41,483 nucleotides of DNA, taken from NCBI GenBank assembly GCA_028377305.1, contig JAONJW010000021.1, positions 1 to 41,483 on the forward strand, written 5' to 3'. The DNA comes from Prolixibacteraceae bacterium (GTDB taxonomy: Bacteria; Bacteroidota; Bacteroidia; Bacteroidales; Prolixibacteraceae). The notes below the pieces were generated by a model, which saw only the letters and a program-made list of their open reading frames with translations, had not been told where the DNA came from and did not search any database. This document shows positions 16,560 to 26,175 of the stretch, one piece after another; within the stretch, counting starts at the first letter, position 1; each line of letters begins with the position of its first letter. The position numbers and the translations under genes are program-made.

Positions 16560-16819
16560 AAATTATTAATAGAAAATAGAAATATGTAAAAGTCCTAAGT
16601 CGTTTAGATAATTTGCTTTTCAAGCAATAATAATCATGTTTGTCGGCTTAGTTATGTTGAAGATGAGTTGTTTGCTTTGATCTATGGGTAGATAATGGTT
16701 GGTCTAATTTTTAATAGTAGTTGACATTGATGAAATGAACTTAAGAGACTCTTTCAATATTATTACAGGACTTGTTCATAAAATAATTCATCTCCTCCTG
16801 CAATACTGGAGTTGCTACA

Positions 16820-16884
16820 TTTATACAGAAACATTCCCTGAAGTGGAACCGAAGGTAGCCCTTTAGGAAATGTTTCTGTATAAA
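16820..16884. repeat. 65-bp palindromic element with 16-bp perfect arms
   Basis: TTTATACAGAAACATT (16820-16835) and AATGTTTCTGTATAAA (16869-16884) are perfect inverse complements around a 33-bp loop. No T-run follows on either side. It abuts the dispersed word at 16888, so the two could belong to one element. Confidence 0.6.
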
Positions 16885-17000
16885 AGAATCTGTGTTTATC
16901 CATTTAATCCGCTAAATCAGAGGCTATAAATATTTACTTAGTGCTTTAATTCCCTTGCGCATGAACCTTAATAAAGAATCTGTATTTATCCGTCAAGTCC
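16883..17000. repeat. Two copies of the ATCTGTGTTTATCC dispersed word
   Basis: AAAGAATCTGTGTTTATCC (from 16883) and AAAGAATCTGTATTTATCC (from 16973) are 90 bp apart. Each is followed by a degraded form of the AATCCG...GGCTA ending seen at 10165 and 10360. This is a local duplication of the same word family as in the 10-kb island. Confidence 0.5.
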
Positions 17001-17037
17001 AAGGCAATAAATAATGTTACCTAATCTTTTTTATCTT

Positions 17038-18480
17038 TTAGCGTTTTTTTTTCGTAATAAGATCATAGGTGTAATTCAAGACTCTATCCCTATGATGGAT
17101 ATCATCTTGAATAGTTGTTTTAATGATATGGTCAGGAATTACACCTTTACCATCATCGTCGCCAGAGGGTCTTATTGTGTAGCTGCATGGTATCTGGACC
17201 TGTATCTTAGAATGAGGCATTTGGATTTGTATGGAAAGGCCATAATGACAAGCACTATTGCACGTTTCCGTTCCAATAAGGCAACCCAATTGAAAGTCTT
17301 TTATCACAGAAGCGAAAGTGGTTGCTTCCGCATAGGTCTCATGACTTATTAAGACATATAAATGACCATCAAAGCGATGTTTTTTATGAGGCGTTGGTGC
17401 GATATAATTGCTCGGAATTTCTGTCTCTGTGCCTGGATCATGTGTTAATAACGTCGTGACGATAGGGTAGAGATTATGACAGCTATCCTTTTTTATTGCC
17501 TTTAGCGCAGCAACATATGCAGGATGAGTTGTAAAACACTCTTCCACTGATAGGCTCGATTTAACGATGGTTGCGAAGGAATCTATATAGGGGATGTCTG
17601 TTAAATAATCCATCAGGGCAGGAATAAAACGGACACTCAATCCGTGGTTTTCTCTCACATCGATGATAAGCTTCTCAATATTATGATCTGAAATAATAGT
17701 AAATGAGCTGTCTATAAAGGCCTCAAATGCTCTGTTGCCTTTGTAGAAACGATGGATGCTAAGAATTGCTGTACTTTGCTCGGTGTTCACATCTAGTTTA
17801 AGGTCGCTCTCTTTTGTCCTTCTCTTTTTCGGTTTTGTATGGATACCCTCAATAATCGCCAACTGAACCTCTTTGCCTTCAGGCAGTAGGTAGTCAAGTT
17901 TATACGTTTGGTTCATATCATAGTGTAACCAAAGTAAATTAGCCCAATGGTAGGTCAGTTGCTGTGCAATGGACCCGGAATGGCGCACTCGAATATATGG
18001 AGTGAGTTCTTTAATAATGGTTTGAGTTGGAATATCATTTATCGCAAGAATCTCTGTGCCTCTTACCAATGACTTGTTGGACGAATAGTTTTCACCAACA
18101 TAGACTTTGCCTGAGAAATATTGGATGGAAAAAGGAAAGCAATGGCCTCCGTCTTTTAAAAATGTGCCGAATCCAGCATCCCCTACCATCCTTGCACTTT
18201 TTGTATTTAATAGGGCAACGGTTTTTAGTACAATTTGATGAAAATCTTTGGTTGTGAGAGATTCATCTATGGTTGTTCGGAGCTTCTCTGTCTTTTCCAA
18301 AAATAACCTAGGATTTATGAGTCGATTTAAAAGGGGAGGGGTTTCATAAAGTGCTTCCACCAGATAGTCGTAGTCTTCTAGAAGAAATTTCTTGGCGGGG
18401 ATATCTTTGTTCTGTACTTGACCTAAGATCTTGTAGGGGAGCAGTATAAAAAGGAATCCTAATCTAAGAAGTCGTTTCAT
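17038..18480 (-). CDS. Exported S41-peptidase-like protein lacking the catalytic serine
   Basis: The 480-aa protein starts with a signal peptide (MKRLLRLGFLFILLPYKILG). Its C-terminal half follows peptidase family S41. A PDZ-like stretch (VRGTEILAINDIPTQTIIKE) lies near 140, IEKLIIDVRENHG near 270, and HLYVLISHETYAEATTFASV near 373-391, then LIGTETCNSACHYG and a final SYTIRPSGDDDGKGVIPDH. In active relatives the block reads T-(F/Y)-S-S-A; here it is T382-Y383-A384-E385-A386, so the nucleophile serine is alanine. The G-G-x-P-N-H-Y-G loop is also eroded to CNSACHYG. It is most likely a non-catalytic member acting by binding. A ruined second copy lies at 25585-26165. Confidence 0.8.
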   Translation of the reverse strand: MKRLLRLGFLFILLPYKILGQVQNKDIPAKKFLLEDYDYLVEALYETPPLLNRLINPRLFLEKTEKLRTTIDESLTTKDFHQIVLKTVALLNTKSARMVGDAGFGTFLKDGGHCFPFSIQYFSGKVYVGENYSSNKSLVRGTEILAINDIPTQTIIKELTPYIRVRHSGSIAQQLTYHWANLLWLHYDMNQTYKLDYLLPEGKEVQLAIIEGIHTKPKKRRTKESDLKLDVNTEQSTAILSIHRFYKGNRAFEAFIDSSFTIISDHNIEKLIIDVRENHGLSVRFIPALMDYLTDIPYIDSFATIVKSSLSVEECFTTHPAYVAALKAIKKDSCHNLYPIVTTLLTHDPGTETEIPSNYIAPTPHKKHRFDGHLYVLISHETYAEATTFASVIKDFQLGCLIGTETCNSACHYGLSIQIQMPHSKIQVQIPCSYTIRPSGDDDGKGVIPDHIIKTTIQDDIHHRDRVLNYTYDLITKKKR

Positions 18481-18820
18481 GATTTGTTATTTATAATATT
18501 TAATGAACCGTATCAGACCCCCTTGCATCGTATATTATTCAATCTACCATTGTGGTATTATAAACTTCTTATGTTTTTATCCTCCTCTTGTTCCTCCCTT
18601 ATTCTTCCTGCAAATTTGATATGAGTTCAGGCTTTGATACATAGTATTTTAATTCTATTACAATTTACAATATTTAAACCATATAACTTCAGAGAACTCC
18701 CTCTTTTTAGTCAGCGTAGTGACTATTGTTTTTTTATTTGAGCTTCAATGTATTAGGGAGCTAACCGATCATTGGTTGCTCCCCATTATGTACTATCTTA
18801 TTTTGTCTAGAAAAAGATAT
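18481..18820. other. Intergenic, 340 bp
   Basis: No gene or repeat seen. It separates the S41-like gene from the split lipoprotein and should contain the former's promoter, which I could not place with confidence. Confidence 0.4.
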
Positions 18821-19626
18821 TTAAGGTTTATATCCAAACTCAATTCTAGGCATCCAGTAACTAATATCATCACGAGTCATAATTTCATATTGTATGGTGT
18901 CCGGACGGTTCGATTCTGAATGACAGTATATCATTTTCTTTTTGATTCCATAGTGAAGAGTTGAGGAGTCCATCATTGCAAATACCTCCGTTTCGATTCC
19001 ATTGTATCCTTTCTTCCATTCTGACTCATCCCACACCTCATGAACATCTTTCATGTATAAATGCTTTTGTTTCAATGTGTCTATACAGAGTTCTACCCTT
19101 GTATAGGATCCACTCTCGACACAATCGGCCTCTTGTGACACTAATTTAGCCAATCGATCTTCTTTTAGAAGATAACAGTTTATCAAACAAAATCCATTTC
19201 CTCCTATAATGGTATCGGTGCCGTGCAAATAGTAAGCTACATTGGGGTCTAGAGGCTCTAGATAAGTCGCCTTATCCTTATGGATCAAAGTATCTCTTTC
19301 GTTCTTTTTGAATATCATGAGTGTGTCATAAGGAGCTTCCTGTTTAGTGTAGTTAAGATAATCTGCCCTGGCTTTCTCAAACTGGATAGATAGCTCCCCA
19401 TTAACCACAACCTTCTCTAGCGCTTTCTTCTCTTCGATCTCTTTCTTCTCTTCCGTGTTTTTTTTTTACTCTTCAGATGTTTCTCTTCGTTTTCATCCGC
19501 TCGTTTTTTTGTCTTATCTAATTGTGAAGAGGTAACCTCTTTTTTTATGTTCTGAGGATGCTTCTTCGTTGTTTTATCTCGACACCCTATGAGAGCGAAG
19601 AGTAAGATCACTGCTAAATATTTCAT
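18821..19626 (-). CDS. Lipoprotein split by a -1 frameshift at an A10 run
   Basis: The first part (69 codons from ATG 19626) has a lipobox (FALIGC, Cys15) and a lysine/glutamate-rich stretch. It then enters a run of ten As (19467-19458) and reads out to a stop. The second part lies in the -1 frame: read from the A-run it gives NTEEKKEIEEKKALEKVVV, a smooth continuation of the charged helix, and then a globular domain (about 195 aa from GTG 19408) with a C-terminal beta pattern. One extra A would give a single 268-aa lipoprotein. A run this long on the coding strand is a known place for replication slippage, transcriptional slippage or -1 ribosomal frameshifting, so the break may be a switch rather than damage. 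A sequencing error in the run is also possible. I do not recognise the globular domain. Confidence 0.7.
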
Positions 19627-19660
19627 GTTTTTCTGAATTTTTATATTGATAAAGTATGAT

Positions 19661-20503
19661 TTATATAAACCTTTCGAATCGATTTTCTTTAAAAATAAAT
19701 AGGTGTGGAGATACTTGATAGCTTTGGTTATTGTGTGACTCTTGGGTTAGGGACGTTATCTTCTCGACATCTTCCGATTGATTACTTCCTGTAACAATAA
19801 GAAGGTCTCGATTTGGGATCCCAATCACAATATCCCCATCGATATCAAAATTCTCTTTAGTCCATAAGTGTTTTATCAGTATTAAACTGGTCTCGTATTC
19901 TCCTCCTACGGTGATCATATAAATACCCTTTCCTTTTTTGATCGTCAATTCAGGTAGCATCTCGACCAAGTTATTTATGGATAAGTCGAATAATTTTTCA
20001 ATAGGAATATTAAGTATCTCAAATTCATTTTTTGAAAAGTAACGAATACTGTTCCCAACATCCTCACCAAAAACGATGATCAGATCATCGTTATAGTGTT
20101 GATAGACTAGGTGGTTGTCAATATCTGAGTTGTTGGCTGCTTTTTTAATCTCCTCCAAGTATTCATTGGATTTAATCATTGGTACTATTTTATCTATATC
20201 GATAGTTTTGTCATCTAGATATAATTCCGAAGAGGAGTTAACATGGCGATCAATGATTTCTGTTATGTCTTCAGGTGTTGAACAATATTCATTATAAGCG
20301 TTTGCAAGAAAGTGCTTACCTTCGTTTCCTTGATATGTCATCACTATGGTTAGCTCATTTTCCAAATGATATTCTGCCTCAGGATGCTTCTGAATTAATA
20401 GGGTTAAGTATCTCTTGGTAAATTCAATATGGCTTAGCATATCATTCTCAGCAGAGTTCTCTTTTGATTTAAATGGTCGTAGTAGAATGTCAAATAATTT
20501 CAT
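19661..20503 (-). CDS. DUF1444 (YtpQ-like) family protein
   Basis: The 280-aa protein has no signal peptide. It matches the DUF1444 layout: an N-terminal helical part with DIDKIVPMIKSNEYLEEI near residue 103, a middle beta-sheet LVYQHYNDDLIIVFGEDVGNSI, then the end GDIVIGIPNRDLLIVTGSNQ, corresponding to the V-A-V-P-N-R-D-V-L motif typical of the family. YtpQ of Bacillus is uncharacterised. It sits 34 bp upstream of the split lipoprotein and may share its transcript. Confidence 0.75.
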   Translation of the reverse strand: MKLFDILLRPFKSKENSAENDMLSHIEFTKRYLTLLIQKHPEAEYHLENELTIVMTYQGNEGKHFLANAYNEYCSTPEDITEIIDRHVNSSSELYLDDKTIDIDKIVPMIKSNEYLEEIKKAANNSDIDNHLVYQHYNDDLIIVFGEDVGNSIRYFSKNEFEILNIPIEKLFDLSINNLVEMLPELTIKKGKGIYMITVGGEYETSLILIKHLWTKENFDIDGDIVIGIPNRDLLIVTGSNQSEDVEKITSLTQESHNNQSYQVSPHLFIFKENRFERFI

Positions 20504-20652
20504 GTTTTGATTATTTTACTGTAAAATAAAGTGACTAGATGCGGAAATAAGTGAACCCTAGTCTAGAATCTTACTTCTAGACTAGAGTTGTTTGAGAAGT
20601 GTTGTTTGTAGATTTCTATCTAGTATTATCTCAACACAATTACCATTTGCGA

Positions 20653-23100
20653 TTAAAGTTTTACGATACGATGACTCTCTGTTTGCCCATGGGTATGAGA
20701 ACGGATGATATATATTCCAGCAGGAAGTGCCGAAATGTCAATTCGGTTGATATTCCCGTGGATTTTTTTTGTCTGTTTTAACTGTCCCAACATATCATAA
20801 ATCATAATTTGACTCTCATGGCTCTGATAATTTTCCACCATGATATGATCAGATGCATGGGTTGGATAGATCTTTAATCCACTTTTCTCATTTAAAATTA
20901 CGGGAGTTGCCCCTTTCTTATTCGATGTGTGCAGGGTGAAACTTGCTTCTATATTGCGATAAGTGATCACCATGGCTCCAGTTGTATTTTGGGGGTTCTG
21001 TGATAAGATATCAAAAGTGATATTTACCTGACTATTTGCAACATCCTCGATCTGAATATTACTAATCTCTGCATTGGGGATATCTATATTTACCTTTGAA
21101 TAAGGTAAAGAATTGGGACCATGGACAGGAATCGTAATAGTTTGAGTCTCTCCTGGTTCTAGAATAATATTTTCTATAGACTCGATTCCTAAGAGAAGAG
21201 GATTGCTTAGGTATATCTTACCTACCTTTTGCCAAACAGGGTCCGAAGCAATCTCTTTACATCTGTCTTGAGGAGCAAACACTCTCATTCCTTTGGGAAT
21301 ATAAGCTGCTAAATTTTCCTTCGCTCTTTGAGTTACAAAACGATTGATCTCTATCCATTTGGGAGTACTCCTCTCTAGTCCATTATATTCCGTTGGGAAT
21401 GGATTCCCTTCTATTTCTGTTATTGTACTTGGAAATACGATCCCTCTGATAAAACAGTCAATGAATGCATTTTGCATTATTATTTCTGTACCCTCAGGGA
21501 TGATAAGAGGGTCGCCTAGAGTAGCTTGTTTAAAGGCAAATTCGTCGATGCACTTTAGATTTTTAGGTAGTTTGATGGATTGCAATCCCTGATCAAAGAA
21601 GCTATGTCTTGCAAGCTTCTCTATATAAGAGGCCTTAGATAGATCAAGATCTCTTACAAATGAACCTTTAAAGGCTTGTTTCCCAACCTGAAGTAATTTT
21701 TTATCTCCCACTTTGGTTGGAACTTCTAGTTTTTTATCAATACCTAAGTATTTTACAATGGAAGCTCCCTCTTTCTCATCGATAGTAATATCTTCAATAA
21801 GCCAGTTTGGGTCCATTTTTGCATATTCAGACTCTTCTACAACGATATGATCCTGGTAGTATTCGTGCGCTTGGTAAGCAGCTTTTGATCCATTGGGTAC
21901 AATACAAAGAGTATTATCAGAGATTGTAAGTCCATTAAAGACTATTGGTTCAGCTGTGGTAAAATGTATCTTTCCAAGACAATCCGTGATAAAGGTATCT
22001 TGATAATTCCCGTTTTTGTTTGGCATGACGACCTCTCTTGTTATGTTAAAACTTCCAGATCCGCACGAAATAATGTTATTCCCCAAAGTAACATTTCCAT
22101 GGAATATAACCCCTGCAAAAGCCCCTCTACGAACCTCTTTTAGGCTATGGGGTAAGTTTAATTCATCCATAGAAGAGACATTGGAGAAAGCGGACTGTTG
22201 AATATGTTCTAGGTGCGCCATCTTTGAGAGGTCAAGTCCTATATAGCTATTTGAATGTTCCGATGCATAGGTTATAACACGACTTCCAATACTAACCACG
22301 TTCTTTCCATCAATGGTAGAAGGGAAAGATAAATTTTCAAAATCCTTACCGTGATATGCTACAATCTCAAGTGTTCCATCATAATATGGACGCGTAATCC
22401 ACTCCTTTGACAGGTCCCATTGGCTCTCTGGTAATAGAATCAGTAGCCAAGGATTTTTGTATGCATTCCTGTATGTCTCTATCGCTGCTTCAGGTACATA
22501 TAGTGCCTTGTCATTCAATTGTGCATGATATCTTTCAATATTAGGGGGCGTAGCTCCTTTGAATCTTATGGTGTTTATGTAGATTAGATTTCTACTTCCA
22601 ATCCTTCTACATCCTTCGCCAACAACCAGGGTTCTAATTGAAGCTGGTAGTGTCATGATTCCGATCTCCTCTATACTATTAACTAGTTCAAAATCCTCTG
22701 ATAAGGATGTGCCATAGAAAGCGACATCTCCTAGTCTACGAATTTTATCATTAAAAATGACTTTAGAGAGTTTCTTATCTAAAAAGAATGCCCCTTTTCC
22801 GATGGTTGTTAGAGATTTTGCTTGACTAAGATCTAGTGTCTCGATAACATTCCCATCCTCGTAATCAAGAATTTGATGTTCCTTTGAGATGCTTTCTAAT
22901 TTTATGACAGGGTGTCCCCCAACTTTATTCGGAATGATTAAGGTCTGTAGATTCTCATTCCCTTGTTTTTTGTAATGTTGTAGTATGGCCCCTTCAACAC
23001 CATAGTCGTTACCTACAATGTAGGTCCAGCCATTTTCTGTTTCGGCATAGATTGATGGACTCATAAAAGCCACCATAAGTAAAAGTAGAATTTTTTTCAT
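20653..23100 (-). CDS. BspA-like leucine-rich-repeat surface protein with T9SS sorting domain
   Basis: The 815-aa protein has a Sec signal (MKKILLLLMVAFMSPSIYA). Two runs of BspA-type LRR_5 repeats follow, at about 30-220 and 235-640, recognisable by LTTIGKGAFFLDKKLSKVIF, VVSIGSRVITY and LKCIDEFAFKQATLGDPLII. Each run opens with a similar W-x-x-x-x-x-(Y/I)-G-x-(D/E)-ILQ-like block, so the repeat domain seems duplicated. A beta-sandwich at ~645-735 leads to the type A type-IX-secretion C-terminal domain (GLKIYPTHASDHIMVEN, then YDMLGQLKQ and GIYIIRSH) at 740-815. It should be exported through the outer membrane and anchored on the surface. BspA repeats commonly mediate adhesion to host or matrix proteins. 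A promoter is visible 36 bp upstream. Confidence 0.88.
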   Translation of the reverse strand: MKKILLLLMVAFMSPSIYAETENGWTYIVGNDYGVEGAILQHYKKQGNENLQTLIIPNKVGGHPVIKLESISKEHQILDYEDGNVIETLDLSQAKSLTTIGKGAFFLDKKLSKVIFNDKIRRLGDVAFYGTSLSEDFELVNSIEEIGIMTLPASIRTLVVGEGCRRIGSRNLIYINTIRFKGATPPNIERYHAQLNDKALYVPEAAIETYRNAYKNPWLLILLPESQWDLSKEWITRPYYDGTLEIVAYHGKDFENLSFPSTIDGKNVVSIGSRVITYASEHSNSYIGLDLSKMAHLEHIQQSAFSNVSSMDELNLPHSLKEVRRGAFAGVIFHGNVTLGNNIISCGSGSFNITREVVMPNKNGNYQDTFITDCLGKIHFTTAEPIVFNGLTISDNTLCIVPNGSKAAYQAHEYYQDHIVVEESEYAKMDPNWLIEDITIDEKEGASIVKYLGIDKKLEVPTKVGDKKLLQVGKQAFKGSFVRDLDLSKASYIEKLARHSFFDQGLQSIKLPKNLKCIDEFAFKQATLGDPLIIPEGTEIIMQNAFIDCFIRGIVFPSTITEIEGNPFPTEYNGLERSTPKWIEINRFVTQRAKENLAAYIPKGMRVFAPQDRCKEIASDPVWQKVGKIYLSNPLLLGIESIENIILEPGETQTITIPVHGPNSLPYSKVNIDIPNAEISNIQIEDVANSQVNITFDILSQNPQNTTGAMVITYRNIEASFTLHTSNKKGATPVILNEKSGLKIYPTHASDHIMVENYQSHESQIMIYDMLGQLKQTKKIHGNINRIDISALPAGIYIIRSHTHGQTESHRIVKL

Positions 23101-23135
23101 AGAACTGATTTATTGATTAATATTTTCAGTGCGGA

Positions 23136-23168
23136 TAAAAGTAGTCATTTTTAACATAAATCAACAAA
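23136..23168 (-). promoter_or_regulatory. Bacteroidota-type promoter of the BspA-like gene
   Basis: On the minus strand TTTG (23168-23165), 21 bp, then TACTTTTA (23143-23136), one mismatch from TAnnTTTG. Transcription would begin about 30 bp before the start codon. Confidence 0.45.
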
Positions 23169-23490
23169 ATATATATTGCAATGTTAAATTTTAAATAAAC
23201 AACTCTTGGGGGAGGATTATTGCTTTCGCTATGAGATATTGAATATATTTTTATAATGGATTTTAATACTTAAGGTATGCATTATGGGAAGATATAAAAG
23301 AGGTATTAGGGAGTTATGTTGCTTATTATGATTATAATGTAAAGTGAAAAAAGAGCTTATGTGTACAGTAACCATGCCATTATACAACGAATAGAGACAA
23401 AGAGAATTCATTCTTAATGAAGAACAATTGTACTTCAAGATTGGTTGCTTGCAAATGGAGAACGAGTTATGAGAAACTCAACGCTTTTCA
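23169..23490. other. Intergenic, 322 bp
   Basis: No supported gene. Its right half runs into the IS3-family remnant and may be earlier parts of that element too decayed to read. Confidence 0.35.
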
Positions 23491-23799
23491 ATGATCTATT
23501 CTATTGTTGGTTGGAATGGATACAATTCATTAGATGCGGTAAGTATCGAAGCTGTATTGAATGCCTGAGATACTAATATAGAGATCAAGAAAGTCATTTT
23601 ATCTCAGTGGCATATTAGTATCGACAGTAAAGGTCAAGCACTGGATAATATCTATATCGAGTGGTTTTGGAGAATAATTATATATGATTATATTTATATA
23701 AATTCTCTTTCTGATGGTTTCTCTTTGTACAAAGGGAAACAGAATTGGTTCGGATTTTACCATTACAGGGCTCACCAAGGAATTAATAAATGCAAATAA
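23491..23799 (+). pseudogene. IS3-family transposase remnant (orfB, C-terminal part)
   Basis: One frame, broken by an in-frame TGA near 23566, reads SIVGWNGYNSLDAVSIEAVL and then, past the stop, HISIDSKGQALDNIYIEWFW. It ends in NWFGFYHYRAHQGINK. These match the integrase core of IS3-type OrfB: the VGW-S turn, the MS-DGKG-A-DN-x-x-E-x-FW block with the catalytic Glu, and the WI-FYN-RHQG end. The segment carrying the second Asp (the NSDQGSQ part) is missing between the two blocks, so it has a deletion and a stop and is inactive. No terminal repeats could be found. Confidence 0.8.
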
Positions 23800-24132
23800 G
23801 ATGAACTCTCTAATCAGTGGGACGTAGATTAGTTGTATATGGAAGGTTAACACTGGAATTCAAGGGTATGCCATGTAATGACGAGTATATTCAACCCAAA
23901 ACATTAGTTTAGACAGGTATATTATGTAGTACTATAAAAATGAATAATTGCTCATTATATTACCAGATCATGATTAATATTACCTTAATCTAGAGAGCCA
24001 ATCATTATGAAACTTGAATTCAAGAAATAAACACACCCCCCTATTTGATAAGATTATTGACATAAAGGTTGAAAATTGAACTGAAAAATAGACCTTCATA
24101 AGCTGTCATAATAGGGAATAAACTATACACAC

Positions 24133-25248
24133 ATGACTAAAACTAAAAATGACAGAATTGACTATCTAGACACATTGCGAGTGATTGCCTGTTTCTTGGT
24201 CGTATTATGTCACGTAGGAGACTATTATGCGGAGAATTCACTTGGTGGATTTGGATTATCATGGAGTAAGTTAATCACTTTAACGAGACCATGTGTACCA
24301 CTGTTTATTTTATTGTCAGGAACGCTACTTCTCCCATTAAAAATAGACACCCGTTCATTCTTTAAAAGAAGGTTTAGTCGTATTGTTATCCCTTTCTTCG
24401 TTTGGTCGATTTTATATGTCTTTTTCCCCATACCTTCTGAAACTGTTTTTGGTGGACCTCCGAACGCTTTTACAGGCAATATGAATATCTACCTTTACAA
24501 TTTAATGATGATACCGATAAATTTCACGGCAAGTAATATTCATTTTTGGTTTATATATACCATTCTTGGACTTTACCTGTTGATGCCTATTATCTCTCCG
24601 TGGCTTAAACAAGCATCAAAAAAAGATCTATTATGGTTTTTATCTATTTGGGCAATAACATTATTATTTCCATATATACGGCTTTGGTTTCCTCAAATTC
24701 ATGGTGAATGCACGTGGAATAACCATGGGATGTTAATATACTTTAGTGGTTATCTCGGATATATCTTTCTAGGTATCTTTCTTAATCGATACAACACTTT
24801 ATCGACTCAAAAATCATGTCTTTTAGGAGCACTACTATTTGTTATCGGTTACATCATAACATATAAAGGATTGTGGTTCGATATTGGTCGCTTAAACTCA
24901 CAGAAAGTATCTGAAGTCAACGATCAGGGATGGATTACAATTGAAACCATGATTGGTTACATAACAATCAATGTAGCTATGATGACAACAGGGATTTTTA
25001 TTTTTTTCCAGAAAATGAAAATCCCTCGTGTGATACAAAGGTTTGTCTCAGAGCTTTCTAAGTTAAGTTTTGGTATTTTTCTTGTTCATTATATTCTGTA
25101 TTTATGGATTGGGGCAAAATTAATTCCGACATGGAATTTATCTCCTGGCATAGAAGAAGTTTTAATTGCAATTATTGTTTTTATCGCGTCCTATATTGTG
25201 GCGAAAGTCATCTCCTTCTTGCCTAAATCAAAATATTTAATTGGATAA
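24133..25248 (+). CDS. Acyltransferase-3 family membrane protein (WecH/YiaH-like)
   Basis: The 371-aa protein has about ten membrane segments. It opens with DYLDTLRVIACFLVVLCHV, the acyltransferase-3 start with Arg16 and the catalytic His27. WSKLITLTRPCVPLFILLSG and FFKRRFSRIVIPFFVW follow, both standard for the family, and the end is a HYILYLWIG block. Such enzymes transfer acetyl or other acyl groups to cell-surface sugars. The closest architecture is the WecH type, with no extra SGNH domain. It stands alone next to an IS3 remnant and decayed DNA, so it may be a later arrival; the target glycan is unknown. Confidence 0.85.
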   Translation: MTKTKNDRIDYLDTLRVIACFLVVLCHVGDYYAENSLGGFGLSWSKLITLTRPCVPLFILLSGTLLLPLKIDTRSFFKRRFSRIVIPFFVWSILYVFFPIPSETVFGGPPNAFTGNMNIYLYNLMMIPINFTASNIHFWFIYTILGLYLLMPIISPWLKQASKKDLLWFLSIWAITLLFPYIRLWFPQIHGECTWNNHGMLIYFSGYLGYIFLGIFLNRYNTLSTQKSCLLGALLFVIGYIITYKGLWFDIGRLNSQKVSEVNDQGWITIETMIGYITINVAMMTTGIFIFFQKMKIPRVIQRFVSELSKLSFGIFLVHYILYLWIGAKLIPTWNLSPGIEEVLIAIIVFIASYIVAKVISFLPKSKYLIG

Positions 25249-25584
25249 TCCTAGAATGTGGTTACAATTCTGGTAGGTAAACCGATATTAACTAGTTCTA
25301 CAATCTCATCAAGGACTCTTTTATACAAAATCTTGTTCCATAAGTCTAAGAAGTCAATATTTCCTAGACTTATGGAATATCATCGTTTCTACTGTAATAC
25401 CACCTATTTATTCATATAGCGTGCCAACGGTGTATCTGCACTCATAACAACACGACACCACGTAGAGACATCATCTCTTAAATATCAAGTTTAAATTGTT
25501 GACATTTATATGCAAGATTGTCCTAACACCACCATCTTCTATGATAGTTTATATTTTACAGATTACTCTACATTTAGATAGCTT
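25249..25584. other. Intergenic, 336 bp, with a hairpin
   Basis: TTCCATAAGTCTA (25336-25348) and TAGACTTATGGAA (25365-25377) are perfect 13-bp inverted arms about 90 bp after the acyltransferase stop. This could be its transcript end, though no T-run follows. Nothing else seen. Confidence 0.45.
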
Positions 25585-26165
25585 CTAGCACTTTTGGATC
25601 GACCATAATATAACCATTATAGAATGCTTATTGTCCCTAAAAAGTGCATATGTGATACGTAATATTTTATTGATGATCATAATGACAAAATAATGCTTCA
25701 CTTTAAGTCGTTTCTCTTGTTTTAAGAGCCTCACTTTATGTGTTAATAACGTCATAACGAAAGGGTGGAAATAATGACTTCTACTTTTTTGTATTGTCTC
25801 TATAGAAGTAACATATGCAGGATAAGTTGTAAAACCCTCTTCCACAGTTTAGCTTAATCTAACAATGGTTGCAAAGGAATATCAATAGCGGTATCTGTTA
25901 AATAATCCATCAAGGCTGGAATAAAATGGATACACAATCTAATATCTTTTCGTACAACGATGAAAAGTCTTTAATATTTTGAACTGAATAATGATCAATG
26001 GGCTGTATAGAGAGATCCCGGAGACTTTAATTTCCTTTGTAGAAACGATGGATGCAAAACACTGTGGTACTTTCTTATACGTTAATCTGTAGGTCTCGTT
26101 CATGCTCTTTTGTCTTACTCACTTTAGGTCTCTTATTACCATGAGAATATAACGTGCCTTTGTTA
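25585..26165 (-). pseudogene. Decayed second copy of the S41-like gene
   Basis: The minus strand from about 26150 down to 25700 follows the nucleotide order of 17850-17430 in the gene at 17038. Near-identical stretches include the ones coding for TGTTAAATAATCC (plus strand, 17605 and 25896) and CCTTTGTAGAAACGATGGATG (17738 and 26035). A readable piece gives EEGFTTYPAYV, against EECFTTHPAYV in the intact gene, and VMTLLTH against VTTLLTH. Frameshifts and stops break it throughout, and the signal peptide and C-terminal end are gone. Confidence 0.75.
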
Positions 26166-26175
26166 GTTGTTTCAT

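Larger units (their letters stand above)
16560..17037. other. Intergenic upstream of the ars promoter, 478 bp
   Basis: There is no regulator gene here: no ArsR-like frame on either strand. From 16820 to 17000 it holds an inverted repeat and two dispersed words, listed separately. Confidence 0.5.

Noticed and set aside
16560..17037. ArsR-type regulator gene upstream of arsE
   Set aside because: I looked for a winged-helix frame on both strands and found none; the stretch contains only repeats.
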